In this document: positions 43,479 through 52,449 of the stretch, one piece after another | How the letters are laid out: each line of letters opens with the position of its first letter | Position numbering within the stretch: position 1 is the first letter of the stretch | Origin: [Bacillus] enclensis | Lineage (GTDB): Bacteria; Bacillota; Bacilli; Bacillales; Bacillaceae_B | Direction: 5' to 3' | DNA: 64,000 nucleotides | NCBI RefSeq assembly: GCF_001456935.1 | Contig: NZ_KQ758482.1 | Location: forward strand, 248,001-312,000 | Notes under the pieces: model-generated | Told to the model about the DNA's origin: nothing | Seen by the model: the letters and a program-made list of their open reading frames with translations, nothing else | The model's database searches: none | Translations under genes and position numbers: made by a program

Positions 43479-44195
43479 TTACTCTTCGATGGCTTCAATT
43501 TCCCTCAGATGGTTCGGCATTAGATGGTACTCAGTCGTGTCGACTCGATACACCACTCCCATCAACTTCAGTCCGTAGTAATCGTTGCCGTTGAATCGAT
43601 ATTTAAAGGAGCCTTTCGTATTCTTTACATCTTTTAACTCTTCTCCCCGCTCCCCCAATATGTTTTTCACACGCTGTGTCTGAAGATGAGGATAGATGAT
43701 GACGTTAAGAAGAAATTCCTCATCCCTCTTCACGCGTTCAGTCACAAACTGAAACGCCCCATCACGATCGACTTTCACTTCATCTTCAAGTACAAAAGAG
43801 TTTTCTTCCTCACCCGATTTTTCGACCGTAATGATTGTACCTTCAGGAAAATTGCTTAATCCTTTAATGACAACTAATTTGGGAAGATTGTATACATTTC
43901 CTGAGAATTGAAAGGATTCAGTCTTGCCTGCATTGTTTGTAGTGAATTGATCAAAAGGAGCGACAAACGACATGATCATCACTAATACAGCTATTCCCGC
44001 AAGACTCAGTAAGAGAGGCTGCAGCTTGTTTCGAAAGAACTTTTTCTTTTCCTGTTTTTTGGAGACATCCATTAAATTTTTATGTATTTTCTCCTGGACA
44101 GATCGATTAAAATGCTGGTCATAATCCGGTTTCGGCATTGCTTTGATTTCATTTACCAGTTGATCAATCTGCTGATTGTCATATTCCTTTCTCAC
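43479..44195 (-). CDS. Putative anti-sigma factor, membrane-anchored
   Basis: A 238-residue protein: a cytoplasmic N-terminal part (about residues 1-58) with a helical zinc-less anti-sigma look, one membrane helix (about 62-82) and an extracytoplasmic beta-rich domain. Its start overlaps the sigma gene stop by 4 bases. Such pairs hold the sigma factor at the membrane until a cell-envelope signal arrives. Function inferred from position and topology. Confidence 0.75.
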   Translation of the reverse strand: MRKEYDNQQIDQLVNEIKAMPKPDYDQHFNRSVQEKIHKNLMDVSKKQEKKKFFRNKLQPLLLSLAGIAVLVMIMSFVAPFDQFTTNNAGKTESFQFSGNVYNLPKLVVIKGLSNFPEGTIITVEKSGEEENSFVLEDEVKVDRDGAFQFVTERVKRDEEFLLNVIIYPHLQTQRVKNILGERGEELKDVKNTKGSFKYRFNGNDYYGLKLMGVVYRVDTTEYHLMPNHLREIEAIEE

Positions 44196-44692
44196 TGCAG
44201 CCCCTCCTTCTTGTTTTGTAGAGCTTTTAACGCCCGGTGATATGTAATTCTTACTTTGTTTTCATTCCAATTTAATACGTTCGCCGTTTCCGATACCGTA
44301 AACTCTTTTATACCTCTCAAGATGATGACATCCCGATAATTCCTTTTTAGAGAGTGGATTGCCTCATAAAGAATTTTGTTTTGTTCATTAAACTGCAGTA
44401 TGTTCTCAGGATTATTATCATTGAGATCCTCGATTTCTCTGCCCGCCAATATGTTAATGATTCTTGAACGTTTATTCTTTCTAATTTCATCTAACCCCAC
44501 ATTCCTGGCGATACCAAACAACCATGTCTTAGGGCTGGATTTCTCTTGAAAGTGGTCAATCCCTTTAAGCGCACGGTAAAACACTTCCTGAACCAAGTCC
44601 TCAATATCCGCAGAACCTGTATAGTAAATCAGGAAATGATAAATATCCTTATTATATTGGTAAAACCAGTCAGAAATCCTGTTGCCTGACAT
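44192..44692 (-). CDS. ECF RNA polymerase sigma factor (SigX/SigM/SigW-like)
   Basis: A 166-residue ECF sigma factor. Region 2 has DIYHFLIYYTGSADIEDLVQEVFYRALKGI and region 4 has RDVIILRGIKEFTVSETANVLNWNENKVRITYHRALKAL. It is the first gene of the operon sigma, anti-sigma, permease B, permease C. A perfect 14-bp palindrome lies 27 bases upstream of the start. The likely role is to control its own operon in response to an envelope or peptide signal, as inference. Confidence 0.88.
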   Translation of the reverse strand: MSGNRISDWFYQYNKDIYHFLIYYTGSADIEDLVQEVFYRALKGIDHFQEKSSPKTWLFGIARNVGLDEIRKNKRSRIINILAGREIEDLNDNNPENILQFNEQNKILYEAIHSLKRNYRDVIILRGIKEFTVSETANVLNWNENKVRITYHRALKALQNKKEGLQ

Positions 44693-44718
44693 CGAACGTA
44701 ACCCCCACCCATGTGCAC

Positions 44719-44732
44719 ACTTATTAATAAGT
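44719..44732. promoter_or_regulatory. Palindrome ACTTATTAATAAGT upstream of the ECF operon
   Basis: A perfect 14-bp palindrome upstream of the ECF sigma gene start (44692). It could be a repressor site. Confidence 0.4.
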
Positions 44733-44779
44733 CGATTTAAATTTCTTTTTATTTCACTTTTTTAGAAATTTTTTCAGAA

Positions 44780-44817
44780 AATAAAAAACGCATTCCTGTT
44801 AAGTGAATACGTTTTGG
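44780..44817 (-). terminator. Rho-independent terminator
   Basis: AAAACGTATTC pairs with GAATGCGTTTT with one mismatch, followed by TTTTATTTTC on the minus strand. It would stop a transcript coming from 44841 and above, so it insulates the ECF operon. Confidence 0.75.
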
Positions 44818-44840
44818 CCATCCCCTTACTACCAATCATT

Positions 44841-44933
44841 TCAAAATACCCTTTCATTCTCAATAATTAATTTCTTATAGTCCGACCAATTTACCCATAA
44901 ATTCGGAAGCGCTTCTTGAAGCGAATTATTCAT
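44841..44933 (-). CDS. Possible 30-codon gene or gene fragment
   Basis: A natural-looking C-terminal peptide begins MNNSLQEALPNLWVNW and ends NERVF just before a terminator. No ribosome binding site is visible, and the frame continues upstream into repeat family B, so it may be the end of an old gene cut by the repeat. Confidence 0.3.
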   Translation of the reverse strand: MNNSLQEALPNLWVNWSDYKKLIIENERVF

Positions 44934-44986
44934 TCTTTGCTGATTTGTTGGTCTTTGATTCTTATGAAGTGTTACAAGGGCCAAAT

Positions 44987-45250
44987 GATTTTTCGACAAG
45001 TTGGTTGATAAACACAGAAAGTGGAATGTATTTTTGAAATGTGGAATGGAAATTTGGAATGTGGAATGTATTTTCCGAAAGTGGCACGTAAATTTGGAAA
45101 ATGGAATGTATTTTCTATAGCGGGGTGAAAAATGAAGCTGTTTAGCTGAACACAGGTTGCTTCCGACCCGCCCTGACGCATTTTTCAAAGAGATTTTGTA
45201 AAAAAGCTTTTCAGACAAGCAAAATGGATGGAATTTTATATCGGAAATGT
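44987..45250 (+). repeat. Family B element, copy B2, decayed hairpin
   Basis: Almost the same as B1 over the first 60 bases, with 20-bp units and the tail GAGATTTTGTAAAAAAGCTTTTCAGACAAGCAAAATGG (45188 onward). The final hairpin found in B1 and B3 is only half present. It lies in a 1-kb gap (44693-45711) with copy A3 and a REP-like element. Confidence 0.85.
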
Positions 45251-45348
45251 TTTTACATCTGCTCTCATAGGCATGCTTTTTATCGGTAAAAAAGCGCAGG
45301 TACCTTCCTATCTCTCCACTGGAACACCACCGATTTTATACGCCACCA

Positions 45349-45495
45349 GGTATTACAAACGGACAAAACCCAGTTTTGATAATATATTTCTATTTTTGAT
45401 AATAAATGGTTGGTTTTTGATAATATATTGTGATTTTTGATAATAAGCAGGCCGTTTTTGATAATAAAAATAAGCCAGCGCCCATTAATACCCCC
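45349..45495 (+). repeat. Family A array, copy A3
   Basis: Five TTTTGATAATA units with G at 45378, 45398, 45419, 45439 and 45460, spacing alternating 20 and 21 bp. Left border AGGTATTACAAACG and right border TTAATACCCCC. Spacers match the alternating pattern of A1. Confidence 0.9.
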
Positions 45496-45630
45496 GATGA
45501 CAACTGGAACGCCACCCTAAAATGGACACTCACAATCGTTGATACCGGATATTAACGAAACGTGACTGAAATTCGAACAAAAAGGTGAATATCCAACCCA
45601 AAATCTCACTTCCGACCAACTATTCCGGCT

Positions 45631-45657
45631 GGGTCAAGGTACCTGTCCCCCCGACCC
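45631..45657 (+). repeat. REP-like 27-bp element, copy 4
   Basis: GGGTC and GACCC ends with GGTACCTGTCCCC in the centre, the same length as the other copies. It lies just downstream of the carotenoid glycosyltransferase gene. Confidence 0.75.
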
Positions 45658-45711
45658 GCCGCAAACATCCGCCAAACCACGCCAACGACCGTAGCACCCA
45701 GCACCCACTAA

Positions 45712-46818
45712 TCAAACCTTGATCTTCCGCCCCTTCCAATTCACCGAATGAAATACATTCACCCTGATGAAGGAGTACAGATAGACCCCTGCAAAAAACA
45801 CAAACAGTATCGGATAAAATGGGAAAACCGCCCATCTGAAGTTGCCGACCCTGCGGGCAAACCATGCTGTTTGAAGCATATAGAGGATATACATCACTCC
45901 GCTAAATATCAATGCTGGAACGTCCCATTCAATGATGGAAGTGAGCAATGCCCCGGATGTGATGAAACTGCCGGCAATCCAGAAGATGACCATCAGCATG
46001 ACGGCTGGATGGGTGGATTTGGAGCCGACTGCAAAGCTTTTGCACCAGCCTTCGATCAGGCTGCCGAGGCCTTCCGGGTACATGCGCAGCGAAATGATTC
46101 CTTTGCCGCCGAGGCAGCGGACCGGGAGATTTTTTTCAAGAAATGCCTCCCCCAGGGCGAGGTCATCCATGATGGCCCCCTCGATTCCCAAGTGCCCTCC
46201 AGACAAAAAATAATCGTCCCGGTTACATAGTATGCAGGGACCGAACGAGCCGGCGGTTTTAAACCGTGATCCCCAGATCGTAAACAGATTCATCCCCACC
46301 ACAACGATGATGTTAAAGACAATGGAGAGATGTTCATACCACCGTTCCACTGTATGAAAGGGCTGCAACGCAACGATGCCCCGGGCTCCTTTTGACTGGT
46401 AGAACTGCATCAGACTACGGATGCCATCCACACTGGTGAACCGCGTATCTGCATCCAAAAACAACAGCCAGCTCCCTTTTGCCTTTTCGGCACCGATCCA
46501 GCAGGCCGAAGACTTCCCTGCCCCTGTGTTCTTCAGGACCGTAGCACCGTATCTTTCCGCAACTTCCGACGTTTTGTCAGTTGAATCGTCATCCACCACC
46601 AGTATTTCAAATTGCTTGAACCGCTGCTCCTGCAAGGATTGCAGTAACGGCGGGATCCTGCCCTCTTCATTCCTGGCAGGGATGATAATGGACAGAAACG
46701 GGAGGCCGGCCGAGTTTCTGTTGGAGAACCCGGGAACCGGCAAGGACCAGAACATGGGGATGCCGATCAACACGGCCAGAAACCCAATCGCTAGACTAAT
46801 CACTTCCGATGTTGTCAT
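45712..46818 (-). CDS. crtQ: Glycosyltransferase family 2, diaponeurosporenoate glucosyltransferase type
   Basis: A 368-residue membrane-bound GT-A glycosyltransferase. It opens with a membrane helix, then LSIIIPARNEE (about residue 43), the DDDST and DADT motifs for nucleotide-sugar and metal binding, and terminal membrane helices (about 280-345). It matches staphylococcal CrtQ along its length, including the RGIVALQPFHTVERWYEHLS stretch. It would add glucose to a C30 carotenoid carboxylate. ATG 46818 is used because AAAGGAGG lies 9 bases upstream. It follows crtN by 48 bases. Confidence 0.85.
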   Translation of the reverse strand: MTTSEVISLAIGFLAVLIGIPMFWSLPVPGFSNRNSAGLPFLSIIIPARNEEGRIPPLLQSLQEQRFKQFEILVVDDDSTDKTSEVAERYGATVLKNTGAGKSSACWIGAEKAKGSWLLFLDADTRFTSVDGIRSLMQFYQSKGARGIVALQPFHTVERWYEHLSIVFNIIVVVGMNLFTIWGSRFKTAGSFGPCILCNRDDYFLSGGHLGIEGAIMDDLALGEAFLEKNLPVRCLGGKGIISLRMYPEGLGSLIEGWCKSFAVGSKSTHPAVMLMVIFWIAGSFITSGALLTSIIEWDVPALIFSGVMYILYMLQTAWFARRVGNFRWAVFPFYPILFVFFAGVYLYSFIRVNVFHSVNWKGRKIKV

Positions 46819-46866
46819 AAAACCCGCCTCCTTTCTGCGTGAGAGCATACCCTCAACACTAAACCT

Positions 46867-48393
46867 CTATTTCACTGAGTAATCATACATCTCCCCGGTA
46901 TCGTCCTGGATCAGTTCCTGCGCCGTGATCCTTGCCGATAACAGCACGATCGGGACACCGGCGCCGGGGTGGGTGCTGCTTCCTGTAAAATATAAATTCT
47001 CACAGTGGCTGGCCTTGCTTTGCGGACGATAGTGGTTGCTCTGATCCAGCGTTGGCTGCAGCCCAAACGTCGCACCGTTATAAGCATTGAATTTCGATTG
47101 GAAGTCGAGTGGTGTGGTGCACGTTTCTGTTACAATCTCATTTTCGATGTTTTCAAACCCGCGGATCTTCTTCAGTTCATTTAAAATATAGCTTCGATAA
47201 TACGAGATGGTCTCCTCGTCCCATTGATAGTCTGCGGCCGCTACATTGGAGACGGGCATCAGGATATACAAACCGTCTTTCCCCTCGGGTGCAAGGGAAG
47301 GGTCCAATTTTGAAGCGATATAGACATAAAAGGAGGCATTGGTCAGTTTCTTGCCGTCAAAAATATCCTCCAGATTCTGATTGAGGTTTTCATTGAAAAT
47401 AAAATTATGTACATGCTCGATTTCTTCATATTTACGGTCCATTCCGAGATATAAGAGAAAACAGGAACAGGAATATTTCATACTGTCGATTTTTTTATCG
47501 GTGAACTTCCCTTTCGCCCTTTTATCTTTGACCAAGTGTTTCATGGCGTAAGGGAAGTCTGCATTACAGACGACATAATCCGAAGGGATTTTCTGGCCCT
47601 CAACGATGATCCCGTCCGCCCTGCGATTCCCAATGCTAATTTCATCAACAGCTTTCCCGTAATGAATGGTCCCGCCAAGTTCCTTGAAGAGCCTCTCCAT
47701 CGCAAGGGCCATCGTAAACATCCCGCCCTTGATGAACCAAACTCCATATAAAAACTGAATCATTGGGATCATCGTATAAAAAGACGGGCTCTTCAACGGA
47801 GAAATGCCTATGTATAATGTCTGAAAGCTGATTAGCTGCTTCAGCCGTTCATTTTTGATGAATTTTCCGATAAAAGAATCGGCCGTGTCGTACGGTTTCA
47901 GTTTCAGCGCTTTCTTCAGCATCGGAAGGTTGTAAAAATCAGACCTCTTGCGGAATGGCCGATGGAGGATGTGATTCTTTGCAATGACGAACCGTTTGTA
48001 AATTTCATGCAGGTAGTTAAAAAAACCTGCCGTGTCCTCTTCGCTGATCGATTCAATCGTCTTGGTGAGTTCGGTAAGGTCCGAGGAAATGTCAAAGGGT
48101 TTGTCGGGAATGTCACTGAAATACGCGCGGTAAATCGGATCTAATTTTTGCATCGGAATATAATCGTCTGGATCGCGTCCGCATAATTCGAACAGTTCGC
48201 GGTACAGCTCAGGCATCATGACGATGCTCGGACCGAGATCGAATGTGTAGCCATCCAGCTCAATCCGGTTCATCTTGCCGCCGGGTGTGGATCCTTTCTC
48301 ATACAGCTCCACCTGATACCCCGCGTGCTGCAGTCTGATGGCACTGGCAAGCCCCGCGACACCTGCACCGACGATAATCACCTTTTTACTCAT
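46867..48393 (-). CDS. crtN: 4,4'-diapophytoene desaturase
   Basis: A 508-residue FAD-dependent desaturase. The N-terminal Rossmann motif IVGAGVAGLASA, then GGKMNRIELDGYTFDLGPSIVMMP, and the C-terminal LYFTGSSTHPGAGVPIVLLSA match staphylococcal CrtN along its length. It would introduce double bonds into 4,4'-diapophytoene. ATG 48393 is preferred over the ATG two codons earlier because GGAGG is 8 bases upstream of it. Confidence 0.9.
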   Translation of the reverse strand: MSKKVIIVGAGVAGLASAIRLQHAGYQVELYEKGSTPGGKMNRIELDGYTFDLGPSIVMMPELYRELFELCGRDPDDYIPMQKLDPIYRAYFSDIPDKPFDISSDLTELTKTIESISEEDTAGFFNYLHEIYKRFVIAKNHILHRPFRKRSDFYNLPMLKKALKLKPYDTADSFIGKFIKNERLKQLISFQTLYIGISPLKSPSFYTMIPMIQFLYGVWFIKGGMFTMALAMERLFKELGGTIHYGKAVDEISIGNRRADGIIVEGQKIPSDYVVCNADFPYAMKHLVKDKRAKGKFTDKKIDSMKYSCSCFLLYLGMDRKYEEIEHVHNFIFNENLNQNLEDIFDGKKLTNASFYVYIASKLDPSLAPEGKDGLYILMPVSNVAAADYQWDEETISYYRSYILNELKKIRGFENIENEIVTETCTTPLDFQSKFNAYNGATFGLQPTLDQSNHYRPQSKASHCENLYFTGSSTHPGAGVPIVLLSARITAQELIQDDTGEMYDYSVK

Positions 48394-48588
48394 GTGCATT
48401 CCCTCCTCTCCAAAAACCCCTCAACCTTTTCTCATACCATTGTTTCCAAATATCAGGTATTGCAACAACCGCTATGTCAATATGATCACATTTGCCCGGA
48501 AAAAGGCGGGAATTCCCCAACCCAAGTTCGCGGAGAACGCGCCGCTTCATCGATGATGCCGGGGCTTCCCCCCTCCCCTTTCCGGTCA

Positions 48589-50085
48589 TCAGGCAAGGGA
48601 TGAATCCCTCTCCACAATTTTCCTGCCTACCAGCTGGCCGCTCAACGTAACCATCGGCATTCCACCGCCAGGGTTCACTGTGCCGCCGACAAAATAGAGA
48701 TTGTTATAGCGTTCACTCTGTTTCGGATGCTTGAATCCTTTATTCTTCTTTTTGTCCGACACGGTCCCGTAGATCGCGCCGCGGTCGGAGCCGTATGTCC
48801 TCCTGATATCTTCCGGGGTCCACATATCCCTGGTGACAATATTCTCGCGTAAGCCTTCGAGGCCCATTTTTTCCAATTTGATCAGAGTCCGCTCAGCGAA
48901 TTGTTCATAGTCCTGTTGCGTAAACGGGTTCTCGTCCCGGATAAAAGGAATATGCGGCAGCACTTTTATATTTTCATGACCCGGAGGAGCCTGCGTCGGA
49001 TCGGTCTTATTGACGTTGACCAGATAAATGACCGGATCCTTTGGCAGCTCGCGGCGATGGAAGATCGATTGCATCTGCTCCTTCATGTTTTCAGCAAAAA
49101 AGAAATTATGATGGCGCAGCTGCGGATAGCTTTTCTTCACGCCGAGATGCATGACGAGTCCGGAGCTCGCCGGCTCGAATTTCTTTTTCAATTTTTTAAT
49201 ATAATGGCTGTCTTCCTCCAGCAGTCTCTCGTAAACCGGAATGACTTCCATATTGGAAACGAAATAATCCGCCGTCAGCATGGTCCCGTCTTCCAATACG
49301 GCCCCCGTGATCTCGCCGTCCTTTTTTTCAAGTTTGACGATCGGCTTTCCGAGATGGAAGTTGACGCCCACTTCTTCCGCCAGCTTCACGAGTCCGTCTG
49401 CGAGCTTGTTCAAACCGCCGGGCACATACCACACACCCTGGTCATGCTGCATGTAGATCATCATATTCAGCACGGCGGGAGCATCATAAGGCGACGAACC
49501 GACGTACTTGATGAAATAGGAAAGCATATCGCGAAATTGCTCATTGCTGATCCGTTTATCAATGGCGCCGTGGACCGTCGAAAACAGATCAAAGTTCTTG
49601 ATTGCACTGAACAGGCCCGTATGCTTCATGATTTCCCTCGTCCGGTCGACACCATGCTGGAAATAGGTCTTATCCGTCATGTCATAAAGCGTTTTCGAAT
49701 AGTCCAGCAGATCCTGATATTCAGAGATATCCTTTTCAGTCAGGGACGGATTCTTCTCCAGCATGTCGGTCAAATTTTCATATAAGTCTATGACATTTCC
49801 ATCTGGAAAAAAGGAGCGCCACTGATGATCCAGCTTCTCGATCCGGACGTAGTCCTTCATCGATTTTCCGCTCGCTGCAAATAAACGCTCAAAAATCTGC
49901 GGCATCGTCAGGATGGACGGTCCGAGATCAAAGCCGAAACCATCCTGATCCAGCCGGTTCAGCTTCCCGCCGATGTGATTGTTTTTTTCATATAAGGAGA
50001 CATCGTATCCGGCCTGTGCCAGTGAAATCGCAGCCGACAATCCGCCGAGTCCGCCTCCGATGACGAGAACAGTTTTATTTTTCAT
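48589..50085 (-). CDS. crtP: 4,4'-diaponeurosporene oxygenase
   Basis: A 498-residue FAD enzyme closely matching staphylococcal CrtP: LVIGGGLGGLSAAISLAQ at the start, GFGFDLGPSILTMPQIF near residue 50, and the C-terminal YFVGGTVNPGGGMPMVTLSG end. It would oxidise the terminal methyl of the C30 carotenoid chain. ATG 50085 has GGAGG 11 bases upstream; upstream in-frame ATGs lack sites. The 195-base gap to crtN has no gene. The head gene for the C30 chain (crtM) is not in the window. Confidence 0.9.
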   Translation of the reverse strand: MKNKTVLVIGGGLGGLSAAISLAQAGYDVSLYEKNNHIGGKLNRLDQDGFGFDLGPSILTMPQIFERLFAASGKSMKDYVRIEKLDHQWRSFFPDGNVIDLYENLTDMLEKNPSLTEKDISEYQDLLDYSKTLYDMTDKTYFQHGVDRTREIMKHTGLFSAIKNFDLFSTVHGAIDKRISNEQFRDMLSYFIKYVGSSPYDAPAVLNMMIYMQHDQGVWYVPGGLNKLADGLVKLAEEVGVNFHLGKPIVKLEKKDGEITGAVLEDGTMLTADYFVSNMEVIPVYERLLEEDSHYIKKLKKKFEPASSGLVMHLGVKKSYPQLRHHNFFFAENMKEQMQSIFHRRELPKDPVIYLVNVNKTDPTQAPPGHENIKVLPHIPFIRDENPFTQQDYEQFAERTLIKLEKMGLEGLRENIVTRDMWTPEDIRRTYGSDRGAIYGTVSDKKKNKGFKHPKQSERYNNLYFVGGTVNPGGGMPMVTLSGQLVGRKIVERDSSLA

Positions 50086-50335
50086 CCGTAAACGCACCTC
50101 CATTTCCATTGATACTGCCTTTATGTAAATCCTTGTACCCGCCGCTTTTTCCCTCATGAAATGTAAAAACCGCTTGCCCATGCACTGTGTCCATATCGGT
50201 CTCCTCCTGATCCCTCTCCGGATCGTTAAAATCTGATAAAACGGCTTGGTTCAGCCTTTTTGTGATGCTATCAAGTCTGTATCCTCAGCCCTTATTTTAT
50301 ACCCTTGTTCTCCTTCAAAAAACTTTGGGTGTGTT

Positions 50336-51223
50336 TCAACTTTCCTGTGTGCCGGCCGCCGCTTTGATTTTCCCCGTGATCAACCGCCATGCCTCTTCCG
50401 CCTTTTCTTTCGGCCCCATATGGGTGAATGCATGGGCACACTCCGTGAACAGCTCATCCTGAACGCTCACCCCTGCCGTTTTTAATTTCTCCACATAACA
50501 TTCGGCTTCCGGCCTGAAGGCATCGTATTCGGCTATGAGAATGAGGGCCGGAGCCAAATGCCCTTTCACCTCCGCACGGACAGGCGACGCGAGGGGATGT
50601 GCGGCCAGCTCCTTATCCGGCACGTAACACATGTTGATGAACTGAGCCACCTGAGGATAGCGGGCACGCCACTTATCCGGTTCCGGCTTATCCGCATGCG
50701 GTGTGACAAAATCCAGCATCGGGCAGGACAGCACCTGCAGCAGCGGCTGGTCGTCCCCTTTTTCTTCAAGGTAGAGACAGAGGGCTGCGGCGATATTCGC
50801 ACCGGAACTCTGTCCGCCCACCATGATTTTTCTTCTATCAATCTTCAATTCATCAGCGTTCTCCTTCACCCACTGAAGAATGTCATAGCCCTGATGGATC
50901 GGTTTCGGAAAAGGGAACTCCGGCGCCTTCCCGTACTCAACATTGATCACCACGCACTCTGCCTCGTTGGCCAGAAAGCGGCAATAAGGATCATCGAGTT
51001 CCTTGTTATTCATGATGAACGCCCCGCCATGGAAATTGAAATAAACAGGATACCTTTCCTTCCGTGCCCCGAGGGGATAATAGATGGAAATGGGAGTGGG
51101 TGCAACGGACGTTTCAACCACCATATCCTTTTTCATCTCAACATCCTGACGGGGAATCATCGGGTTTTTCAGCGCTTTATCTGGGAGGAGACGCAGAAAT
51201 TTTGTAATAACAGCATGGAACAT
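50336..51223 (-). CDS. Alpha/beta hydrolase, acetyl esterase/HSL family
   Basis: A 295-residue hydrolase of the hormone-sensitive-lipase family. The oxyanion motif is HGGAF near residue 63, the nucleophile elbow GGQSSGAN near residue 136, and a C-terminal FTECAHAF histidine. It probably hydrolyses short-chain esters. It is upstream of crtP in the same direction with 250 bases between, so cotranscription is uncertain. A role in carotenoid ester chemistry is only a guess. Confidence 0.87.
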   Translation of the reverse strand: MFHAVITKFLRLLPDKALKNPMIPRQDVEMKKDMVVETSVAPTPISIYYPLGARKERYPVYFNFHGGAFIMNNKELDDPYCRFLANEAECVVINVEYGKAPEFPFPKPIHQGYDILQWVKENADELKIDRRKIMVGGQSSGANIAAALCLYLEEKGDDQPLLQVLSCPMLDFVTPHADKPEPDKWRARYPQVAQFINMCYVPDKELAAHPLASPVRAEVKGHLAPALILIAEYDAFRPEAECYVEKLKTAGVSVQDELFTECAHAFTHMGPKEKAEEAWRLITGKIKAAAGTQES

Positions 51224-51325
51224 AGGCTGACCTCACTTTTTAAAATACTTTTAGTATGTATTCAACGGGGATGGGGTGGAAACCTGCTTTGGGGTTGGCT
51301 GGGGTTAGAATTGGTATACGGTACC

Positions 51326-51432
51326 GGGTACTAAAAGGGGCTTCGAAGAGGATTTGATAATATAATAGGATTTTTGATAATAAGAGGGCCTTTTTTAATA
51401 ATAAACATCACCCCTGGAGCGAAAATACCCCC
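51326..51432 (+). repeat. Family A array, copy A4, shorter and degenerate
   Basis: Three units with cores at 51356, 51376 and 51397, the last reading TTTTTTAATAATA. Left border GGGTACTAAAAGGGG, right border AAAATACCCCC. It is preceded by G-rich DNA with TTGGGGTTGGCTGGGG. The 400-base gap holds nothing else but a terminator. Confidence 0.8.
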
Positions 51433-51555
51433 GGTGTGACCGGCCGTATCGCCTGCTCACAAGATTTTGAACGTTATAGTTTTAAAAAAACGTCGATCGA
51501 GCCCCATATTTTCAGAAAAGCACTGATCCAATTAAATGTTTTAGGCCGTTTCCAT

Positions 51556-51586
51556 TTAAAAAAGAAGCCCCCGTTCCACCGGGGAC
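51556..51586 (-). terminator. Rho-independent terminator
   Basis: CCCCGGTGGAACGGGG forms a hairpin on the minus strand, followed by GCTTCTTTTTTAAA. It ends the DUF4396 gene. Confidence 0.75.
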
Positions 51587-51640
51587 CTCAACACCTGGGG
51601 CTGGCCCAAACTTTCTAAAAAGAGCCTTCCGTTCCCCCCA

Positions 51641-52297
51641 TCACATCGCTTCCTTCAGCCCTTTCTTGATCAACAGTTTATTGGCTGGATAGCTGGTTAG
51701 AAAACCTAGTATCATAGCAATTTGCATCATGAACCAATAGGCGGGTTCTGATGGTTTCGGAGGCTGAGTGAATAATACATATTCGACGATGGCCATCCAT
51801 CCGAACATCCCGATTTCGAACGCAATCAGGGAAAGAGAATCGGCCTTCACCGCCTGCTTGAGGGCGTTGAGCTTACCGTCTTCTTTGTTCATTGGATAAA
51901 TCGCATAGAATTGAAAGATGATGCCAAATACATAGGCGAGGATAAATTCAACCGTATAATGTGCGAATAGAGTCGAACCGGCAACCATGATACCCGTCAC
52001 TGCGACAATCGGAACCCCGATGGCATCCCCGAAGGAACAGCCTGCCGAGCAGTGACTCGTAGACACGAACACTTTGGCTGCATGCCTCCGGTCATCTTCC
52101 TTCTCTATATTTTTCGCCTTCACCCTCCCCCATTTGAAGTATGTCCACAGGGCAATCGGTCCGAAAAACCAGCCGTTGATCGGCCACACTACATTCATGA
52201 TCGTCATCTTCTGGGGATGCTTGGACACATCCACTAAAATGATCAGGGATGACAGCAATCCCATCCCCAAGAAAATCCAAGAAATGGTTGTAAGCAC
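51641..52297 (-). CDS. DUF4396 membrane protein
   Basis: A 218-residue membrane protein with the conserved motif VSTSHCSAGCSFGDA near residue 80, which is the diagnostic of DUF4396. About six membrane helices. The function is unknown; related genes often lie near copper or redox genes, but none does here. GTG start with AAAGGATG upstream. Confidence 0.85.
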   Translation of the reverse strand: MLTTISWIFLGMGLLSSLIILVDVSKHPQKMTIMNVVWPINGWFFGPIALWTYFKWGRVKAKNIEKEDDRRHAAKVFVSTSHCSAGCSFGDAIGVPIVAVTGIMVAGSTLFAHYTVEFILAYVFGIIFQFYAIYPMNKEDGKLNALKQAVKADSLSLIAFEIGMFGWMAIVEYVLFTQPPKPSEPAYWFMMQIAMILGFLTSYPANKLLIKKGLKEAM

Positions 52298-52449
52298 GGT
52301 ATCATCCTTTCTAATTTTGTCGTCTTTGGGTAAATATACCCGTTGGCGGATGGGGATAATCTTCTTATGGAGAAATCGATTGTCGGGGTTGTTGTTTAAA
52401 TGAAACTTTGGAAAAGCTGGATTCAGCCTGTATGAAAATCACGCAGCAA

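Noticed and set aside
44841-45218. 125-aa ORF on the minus strand
   Set aside because: Most of it is the translation of family B; only the last 30 codons could be real.
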